Source of the DNA: Vicinamibacteria bacterium
Lineage (GTDB): Bacteria; Acidobacteriota; Vicinamibacteria; Vicinamibacterales; UBA8438
Direction: 5' to 3'
Assembly (NCBI GenBank): GCA_022820675.1
Contig: JAJEFC010000108.1
Span: 1-34,385 of the forward strand
DNA: 34,385 bases
Part shown: positions 8,007 through 16,186 of the stretch, piece after piece
Layout: each line of letters begins with the position of its first letter
How positions within the stretch are numbered: position 1 is the first letter of the stretch
The notes under the pieces: model-generated
The model's database searches: none
What the model saw: only the letters and a program-made list of their open reading frames with translations
Told to the model about the DNA's origin: nothing
Program-made: the position numbers and the translations under genes

Positions 8007-9455
8007 TCAGGCGTGCGCCGGGGCTTCCGTCGCTTCGGCAACGGAGGCGGGGGACGTGGTCGTCGCCGGCCGCTGCCTGCGCATCTCCTCGAGCCGGTCG
8101 TGGGCCAGCATGTTCTGGATGAGGGGCAGGTAGAACACGCCGTCGTCCCGCACCCGCACGGCGTCGTCCGAGACCGTCACCCACCCGATCTCCTCCAGCG
8201 CCCGCCACACCACGGCGTGCTCGTCGACGACGTCGCGGCCGAGCAGCTTCCGGTAGGCGGCGCGGTCGACGGCCAGCCCCTGCATCTCCTGGAAGAGCAG
8301 GTGCAGCCGCAGGTCCGCCGGCGTGTAGTGGAACCCACGCATCACCGGATAGCGTTGCTCGCGGATGCACCGGAAGTACTCGTCCACCCGCACCTGGTTC
8401 ATGAACGCCCATCCCGGCGACTGCGGGGTGCCGAAGAAGAACGAGATGCCGGCGTAGCCCCAGCCCCAGGCGTCGCATCCGACCGGTCCGCTCCCGTTCG
8501 ACGCGAACGGCTTCCTGAACAGCTCCTCGTACAGGTACGAGCTCGGCACCGGGGCGTCGCGGCGCTCGAAGTCGTAGGCGGTCACCTGGGTGTAGCCGCA
8601 GGCCTCGAGCACGGCCTTGCCGGCCCGGTACATCTCGAGGTTCTCCTCCTGGGAGGGCAGATCGCCCCGGCGGTTGCGGGCGAAGTCGGTGCGCCCGGCG
8701 ACGTTCAGCTCATAGTGGGTGATGTGGGCGACCCCGGTGGCGGCGACCGTCTCGAGGTCGCGCACCATCTGCTCGATGGTCTGGTTGGGCCAGCCGAAGA
8801 TGAGGTCGACGCTGATGGGCAGGTCGAGCTCGCGGCACGACTCCAGGGTGCGGAACACCTGGTCGGCCCGCTGCCGGCGGCCGCTCGCCTTGATCAGCTC
8901 CTCGTCGAGCTGCTGCACGCCCATGCTGACGCGGTTCATGCCGCACTGCTTCATGGCGGCCAGCTTGTCGTGGCTGAAGGTCTGGGGAATGCCCTCGAGG
9001 GTGATCTCGATGTCGGCGGGAATGTCGAAGACGCCCCCGACGATCTCCATCAGCCGCGCGTACTGGTGCGGCTTGTAGAGGTTCGAGGTCCCGCCGCCGA
9101 AGTAGATGCTGGCCAGCTCGGCCCCCGCGAAGTGGTCGCGGAACAGGTCGCCCTCGCGCTCGAGGTATCCGAGGTACTCGTCGAGCTGCCGCTGGCCGGT
9201 GTAGATCTCGGTCGGAAAGAGGCAGAACCCGCAACGGTCGGGGTCGGTGGGCAGGCAGTACGGGGTGCCGACGTAGAGGTTGACGCGCTTGGGTATCTCG
9301 CGGTTCGTCCGCTCCCGGGCGCGCAGCACCGCGTCCATGGGGACGTCCTGCTCGGCCCAGTGCATGGGGGACGGATGGCCGTGCAGCACCTTGTTGCTCT
9401 GGCGCCGCTTTCGGTGCTTCTCGACGAACGCTTTGGCCGCCCGGACGTCGCGCAT
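8007..9455 (-). CDS. HemN-like (coproporphyrinogen III oxidase family) radical SAM protein
   Basis: A 482-residue radical SAM protein of the HemN/HemW type. Supporting blocks are RVNLYVGTPYC, SIYFGGGTSNLY (the GGGT S-adenosylmethionine site), IEITLEGIP, MNRVSMGVQQL, SVDLIFGWPNQT and a C-terminal HemN_C-like winged region (DLRLHLLFQEMQGLAVDR). The cluster-binding cysteines are C67, C75 and C78, that is C-x7-C-x2-C, instead of the usual C-x3-C-x2-C, followed by LFPTEIYTG. A real role in haem synthesis is therefore doubtful; HemN-like proteins also include methyltransferases and cyclopropanases. It is the last gene of a leftward group, 24 bp after the DUF433 gene, and may be co-transcribed with it. 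Confidence 0.82.
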   Translation of the reverse strand: MRDVRAAKAFVEKHRKRRQSNKVLHGHPSPMHWAEQDVPMDAVLRARERTNREIPKRVNLYVGTPYCLPTDPDRCGFCLFPTEIYTGQRQLDEYLGYLEREGDLFRDHFAGAELASIYFGGGTSNLYKPHQYARLMEIVGGVFDIPADIEITLEGIPQTFSHDKLAAMKQCGMNRVSMGVQQLDEELIKASGRRQRADQVFRTLESCRELDLPISVDLIFGWPNQTIEQMVRDLETVAATGVAHITHYELNVAGRTDFARNRRGDLPSQEENLEMYRAGKAVLEACGYTQVTAYDFERRDAPVPSSYLYEELFRKPFASNGSGPVGCDAWGWGYAGISFFFGTPQSPGWAFMNQVRVDEYFRCIREQRYPVMRGFHYTPADLRLHLLFQEMQGLAVDRAAYRKLLGRDVVDEHAVVWRALEEIGWVTVSDDAVRVRDDGVFYLPLIQNMLAHDRLEEMRRQRPATTTSPASVAEATEAPAHA

Positions 9456-9479
9456 GTGGATCGGACGATTGTCGGACGG

Positions 9480-9764
9480 CTACTTCGGCTTGTCAACACC
9501 GGCGACGGATGACGGCGGCACGGGTGCGCTCTCCGGTACGTCCACGTAACGTGCGCGGGACATCTCTGCGCCGTATGCGATACACGCCAGAACGTCCGCG
9601 TCCTCAATGCCGGGATACTCCTCGAGAAGCTGCTCCACCGTCCACCCGTCGGCCAGCATGTCGAGCACCAGGGACACCCAGATGCGGTGTCCGCGGATGC
9701 AGGGCTTGCCGAAACAGATGTCGGGGTCGATCGAGATGCGGGAGAGGAGCTCGCGCCTGTTCAT
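9480..9764 (-). CDS. DUF433 domain protein (antitoxin-like)
   Basis: A 94-residue protein with the DUF433 pattern: ISIDPDICFGKPCIRGHRIWV, then a helix-rich LVLDMLADGWTVEQLLEEYP and GIEDADVLACIAYGAE. DUF433 proteins are small winged-helix-like proteins, often the antitoxin of a PIN-like (DUF5615) toxin. No such toxin is encoded next to it, so it is either an orphan or has another role. The ATG at 9764 has GAGGA about 9 nt upstream. It lies 44 bp downstream of the M1 peptidase gene and 24 bp upstream of the radical SAM gene. Confidence 0.85.
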   Translation of the reverse strand: MNRRELLSRISIDPDICFGKPCIRGHRIWVSLVLDMLADGWTVEQLLEEYPGIEDADVLACIAYGAEMSRARYVDVPESAPVPPSSVAGVDKPK

Positions 9765-9808
9765 CGGGAGCTTTCCTCTGCGCGGATACGAGTGCCGCTC
9801 GGGAGGAG

Positions 9809-12409
9809 TCACCGCACCCGGGCCAGCACGGCGTGCCCGGCGTTGAACTCGATGTCGGCGGGGCGGGCCGGCAGCGGCAGCTCGACGGAGACCTCGGGGG
9901 CGTCGACGAGGACGTGGCGGACGATCGGAGGACGGTCGTCGAACGTCAGCCGGATCGGCACCGGCATCCGGAACCCGTCGGGCACCTCCTCCTGGCGGAT
10001 GCGGCCGTGGAGCAGGAACGGCGCCGGCCGGTCCAGCACCCGGCTGACGTCGAGATCGACCCGGTAGGTGGGGACGTCGACGCCGTACACCCACTGGTCG
10101 AAGAACCACCCCATCGGCTCGCCGAACGCCAGGGCGACCGCGGCCTCGAACGAGCGCGTGGACATCTCGCGCCCCAGGTGGGCGGCGACGTAGCCGCGCA
10201 TCAGCTCCCTGAACCGGGTGTCGTCGCCGGTCTCCCAGTCGAGCAGCATCGAGCGCAGCATGTGCAGGACGTAGGCGCCCTTCTCGTAGATCAGGATGCG
10301 GTGGTCGATGCTCGCGCCGAAGCGCGGCTTGGTCGAGGTGAGCCGATAGCCGACGGCGAGGGGGCCCGCCTCGTGCCCCTCGGCCCACCGCAGCGCCTCG
10401 GGGCGGAAGCCGTAGTGCCGGAGCCCGAGGCCCTGGCCGACCTGTCCCTCCCCCAGCACGTCGAGGCGCCACGCGTCGATCATCTCCGCGAACTGATCGG
10501 GGTCGTCGAGGCCGTGCAGCGCATAGAGGGCGGCCGCGTAGTTGGAGAAGCCCTCCGCCATCCACTGGTCGCGGTAGTCCCGCCACCAGTCGACCCCGGC
10601 GCCCCACCACTGGTGCGCCACCTCGTGGGCGCGGAACGCCTCCGCCTCTCCCGTGTGCATGTCGCCGAAGGCCTGGTACGACAGGAACAGCAGGCCGGGA
10701 AAGGCCTGCCCGCTCAGGGTCTCGGTCTCGGTGACGAGCAGCGACGGGTGGGGGAACGGTCCGAAGTACTCGGCGAGGAGCTCGATGGCGCCGGTGACGT
10801 CGGCGATGGTCCTGTCCCGGCTGTCCGGCGAGAACCCCCGGTGGTTGGGGTCGGCGTAGAGGGAGATGGCGGGGGCCTCCGGGCGCTCGACCTCGGTCAC
10901 CTCGAACTCGCCGTAGTGGAAGGCCATGCTGCCGACCGGCCCGTTCGTCGTCCAGCGCTGGATGCGGGTGTCGTCCTCGACGCGCTCGTCGAGCAGGGTC
11001 CCCCCGCTGGCGACGCGGTACCGCTCGGGCATCCGGAAGGTCGTCTCGAGGCGGCTGGTGCGGTTGTCGGCGTGCTGCGGCCACCAGCTCAGGGTGTCGA
11101 GGAGCACGAAGTCGCGGGTCTGCCGGAGCCGATCGACGAGCGGCCCCTCGTAGGCGAGCTCGAGGATGAACGACTCGCCGGCGGCGGCGGTGCGGGGCAC
11201 GGCCATCGTCACCCAGGGCTCGAAGTGGTCGTCCTCGAAGGTCCGTTCCTCGCGCTCCTGCGCGAAGGGCAGCGGCTCGCCGGTCAGCGCCGTCGGGTCC
11301 GCGGGGTCCGCGTCGGGGTCGGCGGCGCCGGAGGCGAGCAGGCCCGCGCCGGCTGGTCGATCGGTCGGGTCGGGGCGCCACCGGACGTCGGTCACCTCCA
11401 GCATCATGCTGATCTGCAGCCGGAGCCCCCGCGTCGGCTCCAGCGGCTCGATCAGGAGGGCCGCGGTCGCGCGGACGTCGCCGTCCCCGTCGAGGGCGAT
11501 GTCGACCTCGGTGCGCGGCACCCACGCCCGCGGCGTCCAGCCCTCGCGGTCGGGGTCGACGGGCCGCGGGGGCAGCCCCAGGGCCGGGCCGGTCGCCTCG
11601 TCGTCGTCGAGGGTGTCCGGGTCGACCGGGAACGGCCCGAGGGCGCGGTCCGCGTAATCGGACCGGTAGTCGGTCAGGGCGTCGAAGCGCATCCAGTGGT
11701 CGGACACCCCGCGCCGGTCGTCGTGGCGGTACAGGGCCACCTCTTCCGGGTCGTGGGGCTCGACCACGAGGGTCAGCCAGCCGTGGTCCTTGCTGTCGAG
11801 CTCGACGAGCCGGTAGGCGCGGCCGGCCGGCAGCGTGCCCGTTTCCCGCCGCCACAGGTCGTGGAGGACCCGGCTCTCGGGGTTGAAGTTCCGCTCTTCC
11901 AGCAGCCGGCGCCGCCGGTCCCTCAGCCGCCGGTTGGCGCGCTCGGTGTCGCGCCGGCGCTCGCGGCCGGGGGCGGCGAGGGCGCGAAGCCCCCCGGCGG
12001 TGTCATCGCCCGCCCACAGGACGAGACGGTCGAAGGCCTCGTCGACCTGATGCTCGTCCGAGAACCGCTCGAGCTGGTGGTGCTCGACGGCGTCGGGGGG
12101 GTAGCCGCGCAGCCGGCCGTCGCCGACGAAGACCGCGGTCGTTACCGCGCCGCCGATCTCGGGGGCGAGATACAGGCGTCCTTCCTCCAGTTCGATCTCG
12201 AAGCGGTCCACCCGGAAGCGGCCGCTGCGAATCTCCCCGGCGTAGGAGACCTCCGCCTCGCGCAGCTCCTGATAGAGGGGCGGGAGACCCGGTCCCTCCT
12301 CGTCCGAGTCCTGCCCGGTGCCTGCGCGGGCCGCCGCGGCCGTCGCCATCGCGAGGGCGACGAGGGCGCCCGTCAGCATCGGTGCGGCGGTCCGGAACCT
12401 GGTCGGCAT
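9809..12409 (-). CDS. M1-family metallopeptidase, exported
   Basis: An 866-residue gluzincin-type aminopeptidase-like protein. An N-terminal signal peptide (MPTRFRTAAPMLTGALVALA then ATAAAARAG) indicates export. The central region contains HEVAH at residues 595-599, the downstream zinc ligand E619 in WMAEGFSNYAAALYAL, and QAFPGLLFLSYQAF where classical members have GAMEN. The canonical spacing is HEXXH-x18-E, but 19 residues separate them here, which I confirmed codon by codon. The N-terminal 450 residues are a beta-rich domain, and the C-terminal region ends with a small beta domain (PVPIRLTFDDRPP). Without GAMEN the enzyme may not be a true aminopeptidase. It is the first gene of a leftward group with DUF433 and radical SAM genes; no strong ribosome site is visible. 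Confidence 0.85.
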   Translation of the reverse strand: MPTRFRTAAPMLTGALVALAMATAAAARAGTGQDSDEEGPGLPPLYQELREAEVSYAGEIRSGRFRVDRFEIELEEGRLYLAPEIGGAVTTAVFVGDGRLRGYPPDAVEHHQLERFSDEHQVDEAFDRLVLWAGDDTAGGLRALAAPGRERRRDTERANRRLRDRRRRLLEERNFNPESRVLHDLWRRETGTLPAGRAYRLVELDSKDHGWLTLVVEPHDPEEVALYRHDDRRGVSDHWMRFDALTDYRSDYADRALGPFPVDPDTLDDDEATGPALGLPPRPVDPDREGWTPRAWVPRTEVDIALDGDGDVRATAALLIEPLEPTRGLRLQISMMLEVTDVRWRPDPTDRPAGAGLLASGAADPDADPADPTALTGEPLPFAQEREERTFEDDHFEPWVTMAVPRTAAAGESFILELAYEGPLVDRLRQTRDFVLLDTLSWWPQHADNRTSRLETTFRMPERYRVASGGTLLDERVEDDTRIQRWTTNGPVGSMAFHYGEFEVTEVERPEAPAISLYADPNHRGFSPDSRDRTIADVTGAIELLAEYFGPFPHPSLLVTETETLSGQAFPGLLFLSYQAFGDMHTGEAEAFRAHEVAHQWWGAGVDWWRDYRDQWMAEGFSNYAAALYALHGLDDPDQFAEMIDAWRLDVLGEGQVGQGLGLRHYGFRPEALRWAEGHEAGPLAVGYRLTSTKPRFGASIDHRILIYEKGAYVLHMLRSMLLDWETGDDTRFRELMRGYVAAHLGREMSTRSFEAAVALAFGEPMGWFFDQWVYGVDVPTYRVDLDVSRVLDRPAPFLLHGRIRQEEVPDGFRMPVPIRLTFDDRPPIVRHVLVDAPEVSVELPLPARPADIEFNAGHAVLARVR

Positions 12410-12671
12410 GCGGTCAGCTTACCATCGGCGACGGCCGGTCGCCCCGTCGCCTCGCCAGGCCGGGCGCCTCGGCGTCGGCCGGCATCCCGGGCGCGGTGCA
12501 ACGCGAGGTCCACCGCGGCACGGTGGGGTCGCGCCGGCCTCGCCGGCCGTGAAACAATCGGAGTGAAGAGGTCGACCGGCGTCATCCAGGGACGAGCGGC
12601 CCGGTGACGGCGCCAACCGGCCACGGGATCTGTCTGCGATGCGCGGCTCGGCGTGAGGGGGACGGGAGCGA

Positions 12672-13118
12672 ATGGGCACGACGATTCGATGGGTCGCCGG
12701 CGTGATTGGCGTGCTGGCGCTGCCGGTGCTGGGGGCGAACGGGTGCACCTCGAACCCCTTCCTGCCCACCGATGTGCTCTTCCTGCAGGTGTACGAGATC
12801 GAGATCGGCGCCGGGCGGGAGGTGGTGGTCGGCGACCGGGTCGTGATCGACTACGTGATGTGGGCCTACGATTCGGAGCAGGCCGACAGCAAGGGGCGTG
12901 AGATCGGGTCCCGCAACGGCTACACGTTCTTCCTCGGCGCCAACCAGGTGAACCCCGCGTTCGACGAGGGCCTCGTGGGCATGCGGGTCGGGGGACTGCG
13001 CCGACTCGTCGTTCCCGCCGGCTACGTGAACGCGGGAGGGGCCGCGTTCACCTCGGCGCCGCCCAACGCGCCGCTCGTCGCGGAGGTCCGGATGGTGGAA
13101 GCGCAGGCCGTGGGGTAG
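12672..13118 (+). CDS. FKBP-type peptidyl-prolyl isomerase, probable lipoprotein
   Basis: A 148-residue protein with a hydrophobic leader ending in VLGANGC, a lipobox-like site whose cysteine (C25) could be lipidated, although Asn at -2 is unusual. The mature part is a single FKBP domain: VVIDYVMWAYDSEQ, FFLGANQVNPAFDEGLVGMR, VGGLRRLVVPAGY and a final beta strand VAEVRMVEAQ. The pattern F-x-L-G ... V-x-x-A-F-D-E-G-L-x-G-M-x-x-G is diagnostic of FKBP folds. It would catalyse proline isomerisation of envelope proteins. It is divergent from the M1 peptidase gene, with 262 bp between them. Confidence 0.8.
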   Translation: MGTTIRWVAGVIGVLALPVLGANGCTSNPFLPTDVLFLQVYEIEIGAGREVVVGDRVVIDYVMWAYDSEQADSKGREIGSRNGYTFFLGANQVNPAFDEGLVGMRVGGLRRLVVPAGYVNAGGAAFTSAPPNAPLVAEVRMVEAQAVG

Positions 13119-13437
13119 CAGCAGAAGCGCCGTCCGCCCTCGGCGGCGAGGACGGTCTCGATACTCCCGCCGCTTCGTTGGTCAACTCTCGGAGTGCGCG
13201 CCCCTCCTCCTCGATTCTCTCAAGGTGCCGCTGTGCGCCGGCGCTGATGCCGATCGCGTACACCAGCGCCTCGGTCCGCCGGATGAGCGACGGCACGTCC
13301 CGGTCTGTCCTGCTCAGCCCGGATTGACCACTTCGAGCACCGCCAGCTCGTGATCGCCGGGGCTTCCGCGCACCGGCCGTCCCGCACTGCCTCGGCGCCG
13401 AACGCGGTCGGCACCCCGCCGCATGGCGCGAGTCCGG
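13119..13437. other. Intergenic region with possible decayed coding sequence
   Basis: These 319 bp lie between the convergent FKBP and DUF5916 genes. A leftward frame at about 13160-13330 reads LIRRTEALVYAIGISAGAQR followed by HLERIEEEGRALRELTNE, which looks like alpha-helical protein rather than noncoding DNA, but there is no complete gene, ribosome site or recognisable family. I treat it as an unassigned relic. Confidence 0.3.
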
Positions 13438-15729
13438 CTATCGGAACAGCCGGGTGACCTTGACGACGAACCCCCGGTTGCGGAGCTCGGCGTAGCGGTC
13501 GGGCCGCAGCGGGTCGACGTCCTGCTCCTCGGTGTACACCACGAACAGCTCGCTCCCCGGCGAGTACTCCCACCGCAGCCGGAGGTTGGTGCCGAGGGTG
13601 TCGTTGGTGGAGTTGTACTGGAACAGGCCGCTCACGAACATGCGGGGCGAGAAGGTGTAGTTGAGCCGCCCGAGCATCAGGTCGGTGCGGAACGACCCGC
13701 CCGGCAGGTCGATCCAGTTGAACGAGACGCCGGGCTCGACGGACAGGCGCGGCGACAGGTCGACGCGCCCGCGGCTGAGGTCGACGGAGGTGAGCTTGCC
13801 GTCGAAGTAGCCGCCCGTCGCCACCTCCACGCGACCGTTCAGCACCCGTTGGGGGCCGAGCGCATAGGTCAGCCGCACGTCGGTGAAGTCGTAGCCGCCG
13901 GCGGGAATCGCGACCGTCCCCCCGCTCGGGCGGAACGGCCTCTGCAGCAGCTCGTGGCTGTCGCTCACCCGCACCCCGAACTGGTCGCTGTTCTCGAGCT
14001 CGGTCTGCATCGCGACCTGCTGCTGCCGGGTCTCGAGCAGGCCGGCGTCGGCGGTCAGGAAGTAGTCGAGGCTGGCCTCGACGACGAACTGGCGCACCGA
14101 CTCGATCGACCGCGGACGCGGGCTGAAGCGGCCCGATACCGAGGTGCGGCGGAAGTTGTCGCGGCGCAGGAACCCGACCTCGGGGCGGAAGTCGTCCTCG
14201 ACCACGAGGTGGTCGAGCTCGAAGCCGTAGCGATCGGCGCCGTAGTCGAACCGCGCCTGGTAGCTGGCGTCGCGGCCCGTCGCCCCGGTGGTGCGGGTGC
14301 GGGCGTAGTAGCCGAGGAAGTTGACGCTGTCGAAGAACGAGAAGATGGCGTCGGCCCCGAAGGCCTGGTTGGTGCCGGTCCCGTCGCGCGACACCGACCG
14401 GCTCGTCATGAGGGCCCCGACGCTGCTGCGCCGCAGCAGGTCGCGCTTGACGCGCAGCACCGTGAAGTTGGTGGCGGCGGCGTCGAGGATCGTCTCGCCG
14501 CCGGCCCGGGTCGCGAGCTCGCCGGTCTGGATGTTCAGGGCCCCCACGTCGAACGCGCCGACCTTGCCGGTCAGGCGTCCGCCGCCGAGGATCGGCACGA
14601 CCTCGCCGCCCTCCAGCCCGATGCGGCGGCTGTAGAAGAGGGTCGGCGCATCGCCCCGCCCGAGCACGCTGCCCTGCCGCAGGATGCGGGCGGTCCTGAA
14701 GCTCCCGCGCGCGAAGTCGAAGATGCCGCGCCCCTCCAGGAAGAACTCGCGCTTCTCGGGGAAGAACAGGTTGAACCGGGTCAGGTTCACCTGCTGCTCG
14801 TCCACCTCGACCTGCGCGAAGTCGGTGTTGACGGTGAAGTCGGCGGTCAGGTTCTGGGTGACGCCGTACTTCAAATCGACGCCGATCTCGCCGTGGCGGG
14901 CCCCCTGGCCGGCCGGCGCGTTCACGTCGGTGGTGGCGCCGCCGATGGCGTACGGCTTGACCTCGAGGTGGGTGCCGGCGGGCGGGGCCTCCAGCCCCAC
15001 CAGGGTGCCCGCCGCCGACACGCGGAAGACCCCGCCCCGGCCCCCGAACCCCGCGGCCGAGATGGGGATCAGGGTCAGGTACGACCACTCGTTCTTGCGG
15101 ATGACGGTGCGGCGTATCTGGATGCCCCACACCTGGTCGCGCTCGGGCCGGTAGCGCAGCGACTTGAACGGCACCACCATCTCGATGGTCCAGCCGCCGT
15201 CGAAGCGCCCCGTCCGCACGTCCCACACCGGGTTCCAGTCGCGGTTCGGGTTGCCCTCGTTGGTGATCGCCTGGTCGACGAAGCCCCCGGCGGGGTTGGC
15301 GTAGAAGAGCAGGGCGTTGCGCCGGTCGTAGAACGTGTCGATGAGGAAGCCGAACAGGTCGTTGTTCAGCATGTTGAACGCGTCGCGGCGCATCTCCGTC
15401 GCCGTCCACTCGCTCGGCGGCGCGCTGTCCCAGCAGCGGCCCGCGACGTAGAAGTTCTCGTCGTCGAACATCACCCACGCCTCGGTGCGCTCGGTGGCGG
15501 GAGCGCCCTCGTCGGGCAGCTGCTGGATGAAGTCGGACACCGGGGGCACGGTCTCGTAGACCGGCTCGTCGAGCCGCCCGTCGACGCGGAGCGGCGCCAG
15601 CAGCGGGATGGCGCGCATGGTGGCCTGGCCGCCGTCGCGCGTGATCATCGCGGGCGGCGCGGGCGGGGGAGGGCCGTCGATGGCGACGCCGGGCTCGACC
15701 GCGACGATCGCGGCCGGCGTGCCGGGCAC
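13438..15729 (-). CDS. DUF5916 outer-membrane protein with CBM9-like N-terminal domain
   Basis: At least 763 residues. An N-terminal carbohydrate-binding-family-9-like beta sandwich (LRVDGRLDEPVYETVPPVSD, AWVMFDDENFYVAGRCWDS, GWTIEMVVPFKSLRYRP) is followed by a long DUF5916 region with many alternating aromatic/polar strands (NLFFPEKREFFLEGRGIFDF, DRYGFELDHLVVED, YTFSPRMFVSGLFQYNST), compatible with an outer-membrane beta barrel. The barrel-like end is VVKVTRLF plus Arg. The first legal start in frame is GTG 15729, but the codons just upstream read PLLLAAALGLAAPAAAQP, an obvious signal peptide with no ATG, GTG or TTG in frame before it. The true start may use a rare codon, or a frameshift near 15790 may have separated it. 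Such proteins often accompany peptidases and PQQ enzymes in Acidobacteriota; no substrate is established. Confidence 0.82.
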   Translation of the reverse strand: MPGTPAAIVAVEPGVAIDGPPPPAPPAMITRDGGQATMRAIPLLAPLRVDGRLDEPVYETVPPVSDFIQQLPDEGAPATERTEAWVMFDDENFYVAGRCWDSAPPSEWTATEMRRDAFNMLNNDLFGFLIDTFYDRRNALLFYANPAGGFVDQAITNEGNPNRDWNPVWDVRTGRFDGGWTIEMVVPFKSLRYRPERDQVWGIQIRRTVIRKNEWSYLTLIPISAAGFGGRGGVFRVSAAGTLVGLEAPPAGTHLEVKPYAIGGATTDVNAPAGQGARHGEIGVDLKYGVTQNLTADFTVNTDFAQVEVDEQQVNLTRFNLFFPEKREFFLEGRGIFDFARGSFRTARILRQGSVLGRGDAPTLFYSRRIGLEGGEVVPILGGGRLTGKVGAFDVGALNIQTGELATRAGGETILDAAATNFTVLRVKRDLLRRSSVGALMTSRSVSRDGTGTNQAFGADAIFSFFDSVNFLGYYARTRTTGATGRDASYQARFDYGADRYGFELDHLVVEDDFRPEVGFLRRDNFRRTSVSGRFSPRPRSIESVRQFVVEASLDYFLTADAGLLETRQQQVAMQTELENSDQFGVRVSDSHELLQRPFRPSGGTVAIPAGGYDFTDVRLTYALGPQRVLNGRVEVATGGYFDGKLTSVDLSRGRVDLSPRLSVEPGVSFNWIDLPGGSFRTDLMLGRLNYTFSPRMFVSGLFQYNSTNDTLGTNLRLRWEYSPGSELFVVYTEEQDVDPLRPDRYAELRNRGFVVKVTRLFR

Positions 15730-15927
15730 GGGCTGGGCCGCGGCGGGGGCCGCGAGGCCGAGGGCAGCGGCCAGGAGGAGCGGCGGGACCCGCCGGGGCC
15801 GGCACGGCCGCCCCGCCCCGGAAGCGGCCCGGCGATCTCTCGGGGCGAGGGCCGCGGTCGTGCGATCCCACCGGCCGGTACGTGTATCATGGTCGTTTTC
15901 GGGGGGACGATCACTGCTGCTGCCGCA

Positions 15928-15981
15928 GTCCGGATGGAGGGGCTTGGTCCGTCGCCGCCACGCTCCGATGATACTTCAGCC
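15928..15981. repeat. Dispersed repeat, copy A (37-bp core 15945-15981)
   Basis: The core at 15945-15981 matches 25229-25265 at 36 of 37 positions; the only difference is C versus T in CGCT(C/T)CGATG. Similarity continues leftward with one gap to a TCCGG block near 15930. Both copies lie in the region upstream of a leftward gene, in the same orientation. Read on the minus strand the core contains GAAGTATCATCG. Confidence 0.75.
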
Positions 15982-16110
15982 CTCTGCGGGCTTGACGGCC
16001 CGGAGCCCGCGTCGCCCTCCGTTTCCGCGCCGCAAACGGGGCCATGCGCGGGCCTTGGGCCGCAGTTGCTGCACGTCCTTCGCGGCGAGCAGGGGGGCGA
16101 CGACAGGGTT

Positions 16111-16137
16111 GCCGGGCCGCCTACGAAGCGGCCCGGC
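16111..16137 (-). terminator. Hairpin downstream of the hydroxyacid dehydrogenase gene
   Basis: GCCGGGCCGC (16111-16120) and GCGGCCCGGC (16128-16137) form perfect 10-bp arms around a 7-nt loop. It lies 50 nt past the stop of the leftward dehydrogenase gene. No T-tract follows, so it is a terminator-like stem rather than a textbook intrinsic terminator. Confidence 0.5.
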
Positions 16138-16186
16138 CGCGATTGACGGTGCCGGGCGTCTACCGCGAGGCACGGCGGCCTTCCCG

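Larger units (their letters stand above)
15730..16186. other. Intergenic region upstream of the DUF5916 gene
   Basis: This 457-bp stretch holds, from left to right in + coordinates, the unclaimed signal-peptide codons of the DUF5916 gene (to about 15790), a dispersed repeat (15928-15981), and a strong hairpin (16111-16137). No complete gene was seen in it. It must contain the promoter of the leftward DUF5916 gene, but I could not identify clear -35/-10 boxes. Confidence 0.45.

Noticed and set aside
4819..8478. Open frame of about 1,200 codons on the minus strand opposite the helicase
   Set aside because: The helicase frame carries all superfamily-2 motifs; the opposite frame is low-complexity and spans the repeat array, so it is noncoding.
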